Below, piece by piece: positions 34,123 to 40,554 of a stretch of 64,000 bases of DNA. Numbering within the stretch: position 1 is the first letter of the stretch; the number at the start of each line of letters is the position of its first letter. The position numbers and the translations under genes were made by a program. The notes under the pieces are model-generated. The model did not search any database. It worked only from the letters and a program-made list of their open reading frames with translations, and had not been told where the DNA came from. The DNA is from Parasutterella muris (GTDB lineage: Bacteria > Pseudomonadota > Gammaproteobacteria > Burkholderiales > Burkholderiaceae_F): assembly GCF_943193095.1 (NCBI RefSeq), contig NZ_CALPCV010000001.1, positions 140,589-204,588 of the forward strand, written 5' to 3'.

Positions 34123-35280
34123 TTAGAACGCATGGCTCAGACCCACAAAAACCGTCCAGGGGCTCTTGCCGATCTTGGTGTCGGGAGCAGAAGAAGAACC
34201 GCCGCCGCCATTGATAGTGTAGTTGACGTTGTCGTCGTTATGCATGTACGCTGCGCCGCCGTAAATGGTGGAGCGTTTGCTGAGCGGGTAGTCGTAGCGA
34301 GCAGAGATGTTCCACGCATTGGAGTCGTCTGTCGTATTGTTCTTGAGGAAGGCAAAGCCGTTCAAGAGGTAGCCGCCCATCAAAGGAGTCTTTGCGGAAA
34401 CGCTGTATACCATCAGATTCGGGTTGGCGTTGCGATCAACCGCTTTGGAGCCCTGACGGTAAATAAGATTGCCGTACAGCTTTGTGACGCCGAAATCGTA
34501 GCTGGCGCCAAGGTTGTAAAGGGACTCATGCGCATTGATTGTGCGGAAGTTGTTAGGCGCGAAGCCGGCAAGGTTCTGATAGGTGTAAGTCAGTCCGACG
34601 CCAAGTGCGCCGCTGCGGTAAACCGCCTGCACTGCATAGGTGTTGCCCAGTTTGTTGGACTGTTCATCGCTCAGTTCCTGAGTCACACGATTCAGCTTCT
34701 TCTGTTCACCGAGAGAAACCATCGCAGACATCACCAGACCGCCGAATTTCGGGGACTCATAAATAATTGAGTTGTCGCGGCGAGTCATGTTGTCAATACC
34801 GGACAGACCGTTAATGCCTGAGATATGATTGCTCGGGATATAAGGCGCCGGGGCCATAAAGTTGTTGATCGTGCTGCCGAGGCTGCATCCGAAAGCGTCA
34901 AACTGAGCGATACCGCCGAAGTTGAGTGTGTACTGACGACCGAAGGAAAGGGCACCCCAGCCGCCTTTTACGCCGAGAACGGTTTCACGCTGGAAGGCGT
35001 ATCCGTCGCCGCCAGTCGCAGGACTGTTGGTACCGTTATCAAGCATAAAGCCGTTTTCTAAGCGGAAGAATACGGAGTTGCCGCCGCCGAGATCTTCGGT
35101 TCCTTTAATACCCCATCTGGAGCCGGCTTTACCGCCGCTGCCGAGATCGACAACGGCTCCGTTGCCGCCGTTATAGACCTGTACATAAGCGTCAACAATA
35201 CCGTACAGTTCAACATTTGCTGCGAAGGCAGTAGTAGAGAATGCAGCCAAGACTGCAGGCATAAGAGTTCTAAGTTTCAT
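34123..35280 (-). CDS. outer-membrane general porin (Burkholderiales type)
   Basis: 385 residues. Trimeric 16-strand porin by family. Signal peptide MKLRTLMPAVLAAFSTTAFA (cleaved before ANVELYG), first strand VELYGIVDAYVQVYNG, SRWGIKGTEDLGGGNSVFF, constriction-loop region RETVLGVKGGWGALSFGRQ, last strand ending in Phe (VGLSHAF), the assembly signal. The ATG at 35280 begins the signal peptide; the longer frame adds nonsense. Only 36 nt after the tetraheme cytochrome gene, so it is probably cotranscribed with the reductase. Its Shine-Dalgarno lies in the palindrome AGAGATATCTCT. Confidence 0.92.
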   Translation of the reverse strand: MKLRTLMPAVLAAFSTTAFAANVELYGIVDAYVQVYNGGNGAVVDLGSGGKAGSRWGIKGTEDLGGGNSVFFRLENGFMLDNGTNSPATGGDGYAFQRETVLGVKGGWGALSFGRQYTLNFGGIAQFDAFGCSLGSTINNFMAPAPYIPSNHISGINGLSGIDNMTRRDNSIIYESPKFGGLVMSAMVSLGEQKKLNRVTQELSDEQSNKLGNTYAVQAVYRSGALGVGLTYTYQNLAGFAPNNFRTINAHESLYNLGASYDFGVTKLYGNLIYRQGSKAVDRNANPNLMVYSVSAKTPLMGGYLLNGFAFLKNNTTDDSNAWNISARYDYPLSKRSTIYGGAAYMHNDDNVNYTINGGGGSSSAPDTKIGKSPWTVFVGLSHAF

Positions 35281-35316
35281 AGAGATATCTCTTTGGAATT
35301 TGATAAACACTCAAAG

Positions 35317-35676
35317 CTATTTGACGTTAAAGTCAAATTTATGGCACTGAGCGCAGTAATTTTCAGGAGGCTCATGCTGGAGATGGCAGTTGATGCATTC
35401 TCCGTTATGAGGCGCTTTGTGAGGATTGGCACCCGGAAGTTCCTTTGTCTTTTCCGCTAATGCGTCCTTGTTGTGGCATTGAGTGCAGGTTGCGTCATCC
35501 GGGAATTTCGGGTTCTTGAGGTCTTCGCCGTGACAGCTGTTGCAGGTAACTCCTTTTGCAACATGACGATCGGCGCCCATCGGAGGATTGGCAGCTAAAG
35601 CAAATGAGGCGAAGAACATTAACCCGGCGCTAAGGACAGCCGCCGCAGCGTAGCCCAAATTTATTTTTGTTCTCAA
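35317..35676 (-). CDS. periplasmic tetraheme cytochrome c
   Basis: 119 residues. Signal peptide about 1-29 (AAAAVLSAGLMFFASFALA), then four CxxCH heme sites: CNSCH, CTQCH, CINCH, CAQCH. Spacing and size match the small tetraheme subunit that accompanies split flavocytochrome c reductases (fumarate, methacrylate or urocanate type), handing electrons from a membrane quinol dehydrogenase to the flavoprotein encoded upstream. Start is TTG with GGAGA 6 nt upstream; that site can be buried in a hairpin (see 35682-35719). Middle gene of the reductase-cytochrome-porin unit. Confidence 0.9.
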   Translation of the reverse strand: MRTKINLGYAAAAVLSAGLMFFASFALAANPPMGADRHVAKGVTCNSCHGEDLKNPKFPDDATCTQCHNKDALAEKTKELPGANPHKAPHNGECINCHLQHEPPENYCAQCHKFDFNVK

Positions 35677-35681
35677 GATGT

Positions 35682-35719
35682 GTCTCCGAACCGGAGACTC
35701 CGTGAAAGGACGTCTCCGG
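35682..35719 (-). promoter_or_regulatory. three-segment RNA switch candidate before the tetraheme cytochrome
   Basis: On the minus-strand mRNA three segments follow each other: A CCGGAGAC (35719-35712), B GTCTCCGG (35698-35691), C CGGAGAC (35688-35682). B can pair with C (7 bp, 3-nt loop), hiding the cytochrome ribosome-binding site GGAGA inside C, or with A (8 bp, 13-nt loop), freeing it. Segment A begins 16 nt after the flavoprotein stop codon, so a terminating ribosome could influence the choice. Sequence complementarity is certain; regulatory role is inference. Confidence 0.5.
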
Positions 35720-35734
35720 AAAGGTTAGATCAGA

Positions 35735-37255
35735 TTAGCAGCCGGCCCACTTGTTCGCTGTGCGAGCAGCGATGCGGCCGAAGATAATGCAGTCTGCAAC
35801 AGCAACGGTACCGAGACGGACCATGCCGTGGACACCTCCGGTTGCTTCACCGGCAGCGTACAGACCGGAGATCGGCTCGCCTTTGACGTTCAGAACCTGG
35901 GCCTGTTCATTGATTTCAATGCCGCCCATTGTGTGGTGGACACGCGGCCAGAGACGGATTGCATAGAAGGGGCCCTTTTCATTGGGCACGCCGTCATCGA
36001 AGAACATGCAGTCGAATTCCGGATCCTTCTTAGCCTTCATGTAACCGTTGAATTTTTCAGTTTCTTTTTCGAGAACTGCATAATCAAGCTTATAGAACTC
36101 AGCAAGGCTCTTGAGGTCGTCAAACTTGCGGATAACGCCGTTCTTGAGGGCCTGCTCAAACTGTTCCTGCTTCATGTTCTTGCCGACAACCTTGTTCATG
36201 AAGTTCTGTTCATTCGTGAAGATGACGGCCGGGGCACCGATGGCGACGATAGCGTCAGCGCGAACTTTGCGGTTGCCGGTTTCTTTGATGAAGCGCTTGC
36301 TGGTCTTCGGGTTGATCATCGGGCCGTAGCCAACCATGGATTCAACTGCGAGCGGAGCCAGACCAAAGCCGTTTTCGTCCGGAGAGGTCCACGGGCCGAG
36401 CTGGATCCAGTCCATATGAATGGTATTTGCGCCGACCTGCTGAGCTTCCTGAATCATTTCACCGGTTGCGCCGGGATGATTGGTCGAAGTGAATTCCTTG
36501 GTGAGGCGAGGATCGTGGCTTGTGCGCATGCGAACGTTCTGGCTGAAGCCGCCGGATGCGATCAGAACACCCTTAGTGGCGCGGATGTAAACAACTTTGC
36601 CGCTGTCAGGACGATTGAAGCGATGGTTGATGCGGGCTTTAACGCCGACAACGCAGCCTTTATCGTTAACGATCAGATCATCAACAATAGTGCGAAGCTG
36701 GATCTTGATGCCGAATTCCTTGCACTTGGCAAGCATCGGGTTGATGAATCCGGCGCCGGTGTTTTCCTGGACTGCATGACTGCGGGGTACAGAGTGACCG
36801 CCATGGTAAGTAACGGCTTTGAAGTTTACGCCAACTTCATCGCGGAGCCATTCATAGTTGGAAACGGATTCGTCAGCGATTCTGCGTGCAAGGTTTGCAT
36901 GAGCGATACCGCCGCCCGCTTTCAGAATATCTGAATAGAGAAGGTCGGCGTTGTCTTTGATACCGGCTTTAGCTTGCATGTCGGTACCGGCAGCAGCGAT
37001 GGCACCGCCGTTAATGATGGAGTTGCCGCCTGCAGAAGGCATTTTGTCAACGACAAGAATATCCTTCATGCCGAGATAATGGCTTTCAAGGGCAGCGCCA
37101 AGACCGGCAAACCCGGTTCCGATGACTAAAAGTGAACAAGTTTCATTCCATTCGGCTCCTTTCGGAAGTTCTGCTGCATGAGAAGCACCGACGCCGGCAA
37201 TCGCGGCAGCAGAAACGGCAGAGGAGCGAAGGAAATTGCGTCTTGTTAGGGTCAT
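35735..37255 (-). CDS. Tat-exported FAD-dependent reductase, flavocytochrome c flavoprotein subunit
   Basis: 506 residues. Twin-arginine leader TRRNFLRSSAVSAAAIAG, FAD-binding LLVIGTGFAGLGAALE and GGNSIINGGAIAA. Catalytic features of periplasmic fumarate reductases are kept: NHPGATGEMI, KRFIKETGNRKVRAD (substrate arginine region), HHTMGGIEI, and GEATGGVHGMVRLGTVAVADC with the second arginine. No heme or FMN-binding domain is fused; hemes come from the next gene. Substrate may be fumarate, methacrylate, urocanate or another enoate; GMVRLG differs from the common GANRLGG. Its promoter region carries an ACTAAA-N4-TTTAGT dyad. ATG 37255 with GGAG. Confidence 0.9.
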   Translation of the reverse strand: MTLTRRNFLRSSAVSAAAIAGVGASHAAELPKGAEWNETCSLLVIGTGFAGLGAALESHYLGMKDILVVDKMPSAGGNSIINGGAIAAAGTDMQAKAGIKDNADLLYSDILKAGGGIAHANLARRIADESVSNYEWLRDEVGVNFKAVTYHGGHSVPRSHAVQENTGAGFINPMLAKCKEFGIKIQLRTIVDDLIVNDKGCVVGVKARINHRFNRPDSGKVVYIRATKGVLIASGGFSQNVRMRTSHDPRLTKEFTSTNHPGATGEMIQEAQQVGANTIHMDWIQLGPWTSPDENGFGLAPLAVESMVGYGPMINPKTSKRFIKETGNRKVRADAIVAIGAPAVIFTNEQNFMNKVVGKNMKQEQFEQALKNGVIRKFDDLKSLAEFYKLDYAVLEKETEKFNGYMKAKKDPEFDCMFFDDGVPNEKGPFYAIRLWPRVHHTMGGIEINEQAQVLNVKGEPISGLYAAGEATGGVHGMVRLGTVAVADCIIFGRIAARTANKWAGC

Positions 37256-37302
37256 GTTTATGTTCTCCGTAGTTTGAAGGGAATGAAGCAATTACAGGAA
37301 CC

Positions 37303-37346
37303 ATTCTAAAAATCATCCGAAATCATGACCACTAAACTGTTTTAGT
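37303..37346 (-). promoter_or_regulatory. candidate promoter and Crp/Fnr-type operator of the reductase operon
   Basis: Perfect dyad ACTAAA-CTGT-TTTAGT (37331-37346) with the half-site spacing typical of Crp/Fnr regulators, and a minus-strand -10 TAGAAT at 37308-37303. If transcription starts at about 37296, the dyad is centred near -42, the class II activator position. No good -35 is visible, as expected for an activator-dependent promoter. The half-site resembles neither TGTGA nor TTGAT. Confidence 0.5.
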
Positions 37347-37504
37347 TCCCCTCCTAATGATTAACCCTTAGCGCATGTTATTAAATAGTTAGGTAGTTTT
37401 ATCAAATATTGTCTGAATGTCGCTTCAATGATGTGAATTTCAACAAAGAATATAAATGGGTGAAATGATGATCCTTCCACCTGATTTATTGCGCGGCAAT
37501 GACG
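37347..37504. other. AT-rich spacer upstream of the reductase operon
   Basis: Together with the promoter and terminator this makes up the 300-nt gap between the reductase and regulator genes. AT-rich, no ORF. A TTGATA-like box on the minus strand near 37410 might be an alternative -35, but no convincing partner was found. Confidence 0.35.
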
Positions 37505-37533
37505 AAAAAGCCCTGAATGGAATCAGGGCTTTT
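37505..37533 (-). terminator. intrinsic terminator of the Crp-like gene
   Basis: 11-bp stem (37506-37516 with 37523-37533, core AGCCCTGA/TCAGGGCT), 6-nt loop, A-run on the left giving the U-tract on the minus strand. Confidence 0.85.
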
Positions 37534-37555
37534 AGATTAAAAATTACTGTTTAAA

Positions 37556-38431
37556 TCAAAGAGATGTTAGCGGATTTATTGTTTGAGGTATACGAGGCAT
37601 TAACTCAAAAAGTTCTTTAAGGCTGCTTGCGTAAGTGTAAGAGCTCTGTTCTTCAGAATGCCTCATCCATTTATACGCATCTTCAAAAAAATCGACGGGG
37701 AAGGTGATGTAGTCTCCCTCTCTAATCCAAACGCCTTCGTCCTTCCATTTTTTTAGATAATTATCTGTTGATACAGAAGATGCGTTCGCGACAAGACAGC
37801 GGTTGCTGCGCGTCAGGGGGACAGGCATTCTGAGCCACATCTTCCCATCCTTATAGAAAGAGTCTGCAAAATGGATAGCCCAGCTTATCGCAAAAGCCTT
37901 TAAACGCTGCTCAACCGGGGAGAATGCCATTAGGGCAAGACCGATTCGATCAGAGAGCGCACAGCTTTCGAAATGCCGAATCAGAGATGCCAGCAGAGTC
38001 GGTTCAGTCTTGAGTATCGGCATGATCAGTTCACGATCGCAGATGTAGATTTCTGCATTGGTCAGAGCGAAATAGTGGCCGAAAGCAGGTCTGCCGGTAA
38101 AGAAATTGAGGTTGCCTAAGGCCAGATGGCCCACCGGAGAAATAGCCGCTGCTTTTTCTGTGGCAACTGTCGGATTGCCGAAGTTTCTGGCCGTGACACC
38201 GTTGGTCACAACTGCGAGGTGATGAATGCTTTGGCCGAGAGAGATAAGCTTTTCCTGACGCTTTAGAGAGACTTTTTTGCCGACTTTAATAAGCAGTCTG
38301 ACGATGTCCTGATTGAGCGGGGGATGGATCCAGGGGACAATGGGCACAGAATTCTCTTTGTCTTTGATATCAATGTCATAAAATCTTTTTCTGTGCAAAG
38401 CTGAAAGCCACTCAGCAGAAATGTTCCCCAT
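37556..38431 (-). CDS. Crp/Fnr-family transcriptional regulator
   Basis: 291 residues, longer than Crp (about 210). Cyclic-nucleotide-binding-like beta-roll about residues 50-145 (PVGHLALGNLNFFTGRPAFG), dimerization helix about 150-180, winged helix at 205-240 (LTRSNRCLVANASSVSTDNY). The recognition helix lacks the RExxxR pattern of Crp, so a different operator is expected. No N-terminal cysteine cluster like Fnr. A 40-residue C-terminal tail follows the wing. It is divided from the downstream reductase operon by its own terminator, and is the obvious candidate to act on the dyad at 37331-37346. Effector unknown. Confidence 0.85.
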   Translation of the reverse strand: MGNISAEWLSALHRKRFYDIDIKDKENSVPIVPWIHPPLNQDIVRLLIKVGKKVSLKRQEKLISLGQSIHHLAVVTNGVTARNFGNPTVATEKAAAISPVGHLALGNLNFFTGRPAFGHYFALTNAEIYICDRELIMPILKTEPTLLASLIRHFESCALSDRIGLALMAFSPVEQRLKAFAISWAIHFADSFYKDGKMWLRMPVPLTRSNRCLVANASSVSTDNYLKKWKDEGVWIREGDYITFPVDFFEDAYKWMRHSEEQSSYTYASSLKELFELMPRIPQTINPLTSL

Positions 38432-38477
38432 TGATTCCCTCGTCAGTGTGAGAAAGATAATTTTTCTTAGTTTGAGT

Positions 38478-38569
38478 CGGATTAATCCGTTTGGATATAG
38501 TCTACTTAATGAGTTAAAGCTTGGCTACTAATACACTTTGGTCTATGCATTAGGTATTAATGCCTAATG
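38478..38569 (-). promoter_or_regulatory. two dyads sharing an ATTAAT core upstream of the Crp-like gene
   Basis: CGG-ATTAAT-CCG (38478-38489) is a perfect 12-bp palindrome 47 nt before the regulator ATG. A second, 22-nt near-perfect dyad (38548-38569) reads CATTAGG-T-ATTAAT-G-CCTAATG with one mismatched pair. Both are in the 207-nt gap between the SulP and regulator genes. Possible operators; identity of the binding protein is unknown. Confidence 0.4.
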
Positions 38570-38590
38570 AAAATTCTGTCGACAAGACCT

Positions 38591-38619
38591 AAAAAAGGCT
38601 CAGAGCAACTCTGAGCCTT
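38591..38619 (-). terminator. intrinsic terminator of the SulP gene
   Basis: 11-bp perfect stem AAGGCTCAGAG (38595-38605) with CTCTGAGCCTT (38609-38619), CAA loop, A6 on the left which is the U-tract on the minus strand. Confidence 0.9.
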
Positions 38620-38638
38620 AGTACCTCAACAGTCGGTG

Positions 38639-40387
38639 TCAGCGTTCGATAATCGGTATCTCATTCGAGTCGGCTGCGGGCGTTTTCTTGTTATGAATCA
38701 CATCGCAGGCAGTCCGTATGGCAGAGTCCATATCCGGGCACAGGAATTTGCCGAGTTTCTGAGCCAGCCCCAGACGCTGCATCTGCCGCAGCGGGTGGTC
38801 ACTTGCGCCGGCGATGATGAGTACCTTTTCATGCTTAACCAGATTGCGCTGGAAATTCTCTATGATATCGAGCGCGCTGTTATCGATTGACAGCAGTTCG
38901 GAGAAATCGAAGATAACTACATCGGGAGCGTCCGGCGCATTGATATGCTTCGGGTCCGTGACAATTTCAAGCTTTGATACAGAGCCGAAGAAAAGCGCGC
39001 CTTCCATAACCCAAGCCTCAATCTCCTTCGGAGCGTCAAAGGGCAGTGTCTTCGGAAGCACTCGGGTAAGCGTGTTCATGCGGTAAAGGAAGAAGAGCGC
39101 GGCCGAGAGCAGACCGATTTCCACCGCGACTGTCAGATCGAAAATAACGGTCAGGAAGAAGGTCAGCAGCAGAGTGGCTTTATAGGAAAGCGTAAATTGT
39201 CTGAGTCGAACAAACTCGTGCCAGTTGCCCATATTAAAAGCCATGAAGAGCAGAATCGCGGACAGTGAGCACAGCGGGACGTTCATCGCCAGAGGAGCTG
39301 CAACCAGAATAATGATCAGCAGCGTTAGGCTATGAACCATGCCTGCGACCGGAGAGACGGCGCCGCTCTTAATATTGGTGACGGTTCTTGCGATAGTACC
39401 GGTTGAAGGAAGACCTCCAAAGAAAGGCACGATGCAGTTGGCGATTCCCTGTCCCATCAGTTCCTGATTGGGATCATGCCGGTCATCGATCATCGCGTCA
39501 GCGACACGAGCGCAGAGCAAAGACTCGATCGCGCCGAGCAGTGCGAGAGTGAGCGCAGGCGTAAAGAGCTGTTTTATATTACCCCAAGAGATTTCAGGAA
39601 TTTTGAATTCAGGAAGGCCTTGGGGAATACCGCCGAATTTGGAGCCGATCGTTTCAACAGGAAGATTGAAGAAAGTTACGGCCGAAGTCATGATGATCAA
39701 AACGACGACAGTACTCGGAATACGCGCAAGCCATCTGCGCCAGGGCGCCCCGCCGATCGTCCAGGAACGCGGCCAGATAAAGACAATGAAAAGAGAAAGA
39801 AGTCCCATTGCAACCGCATAGGGATTGACCGTGTCAATGGCACCCCACAGAGTCCCGATCTGATGGAAAAAGTCAGCCGGCATCTTGGCGATGTTAAGAC
39901 CGAGAAAATCCTTCACCTGCGAGAGCGCAATGAGTACAGCGATACCGTTTGTGAAGCCGATCACGATGGAGACCGGAATAAAGCGGATGAAGCTGCCTAT
40001 CTTAAAGAGCCCCATCAGGAACAGGAATATTCCTGAAAAGAAGGTCGCAATGAGCAGATTGCCCACGCCGTACTGCGCGATGATGCCGTAAACAATAACA
40101 ATAAAGGCACCGGCAGGGCCGCCGATCTGGACTCGGCAGCCGCCGAGCAGGGAAATAAAGAAGCTGGCAATAATGGCAGTATAAATACCGGATTCCGGTG
40201 TCATGCCCGAAGCAATGGCAAAAGCCATCGCAAGCGGGAGCGCAACAACGCCGACGGTAAGACCTGCGGATAAATCATTCGTAAATTCGTTAAACGAATA
40301 GTGACGCAGCAGCGATAAAGAAGCCGGGTGGAACTTCGCAATTGGAAAACTATGAAGCGCTTCCACGATATGGGATCTGACACTCAT
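38639..40387 (-). CDS. SulP/SLC26-family inorganic anion transporter
   Basis: 582 residues. Inner-membrane transporter with about 12-14 helices plus a C-terminal STAS domain (DVVIFDFSELLSIDNSALDI, about residues 460-560). SulP signature LSAGLTVGVVALPLAMAFAIASG near residue 35, GGCRVQIGGPAGAFIVIVYG, GLPSTGTIARTVTNIKSGA. Members carry sulfate, bicarbonate or dicarboxylates; the substrate cannot be read from the sequence. It lies upstream of the regulator and reductase operon on the same strand, so a link with anion or dicarboxylate supply for that reductase is conceivable. Start ATG 40387 has no clear ribosome-binding site; an upstream ATG at 40456 is possible. Confidence 0.87.
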   Translation of the reverse strand: MSVRSHIVEALHSFPIAKFHPASLSLLRHYSFNEFTNDLSAGLTVGVVALPLAMAFAIASGMTPESGIYTAIIASFFISLLGGCRVQIGGPAGAFIVIVYGIIAQYGVGNLLIATFFSGIFLFLMGLFKIGSFIRFIPVSIVIGFTNGIAVLIALSQVKDFLGLNIAKMPADFFHQIGTLWGAIDTVNPYAVAMGLLSLFIVFIWPRSWTIGGAPWRRWLARIPSTVVVLIIMTSAVTFFNLPVETIGSKFGGIPQGLPEFKIPEISWGNIKQLFTPALTLALLGAIESLLCARVADAMIDDRHDPNQELMGQGIANCIVPFFGGLPSTGTIARTVTNIKSGAVSPVAGMVHSLTLLIIILVAAPLAMNVPLCSLSAILLFMAFNMGNWHEFVRLRQFTLSYKATLLLTFFLTVIFDLTVAVEIGLLSAALFFLYRMNTLTRVLPKTLPFDAPKEIEAWVMEGALFFGSVSKLEIVTDPKHINAPDAPDVVIFDFSELLSIDNSALDIIENFQRNLVKHEKVLIIAGASDHPLRQMQRLGLAQKLGKFLCPDMDSAIRTACDVIHNKKTPAADSNEIPIIER

Positions 40388-40503
40388 GCTTAGATAGGTA
40401 AAGAAAGTTGTTTTTATTAATAAATAGAAATCGGGAATGTCTTTCGACCTCGTCATTATGCGCCTTAGAACGGTACGATGAGCGTTTTTAGGCTGAAATA
40501 AAC

Positions 40504-40542
40504 AAAAAAGACCGCAGATCTGTGAGAACCCGCGGTCTTTTT
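40504..40542 (-). terminator. intrinsic terminator of metG
   Basis: 11-bp stem with core AAAGACCGC/GCGGTCTTT (40505-40515 with 40532-40542) and a 16-nt loop; A-run on the left acts as the U-tract on the minus strand. Confidence 0.75.
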
Positions 40543-40554
40543 CAGCAGAAGGCT

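Noticed and set aside
35828..36934. A 368-codon open frame on the plus strand opposite the flavoprotein gene
   Set aside because: The minus strand carries Tat signal, FAD motif and active-site residues; the plus frame is a shadow.
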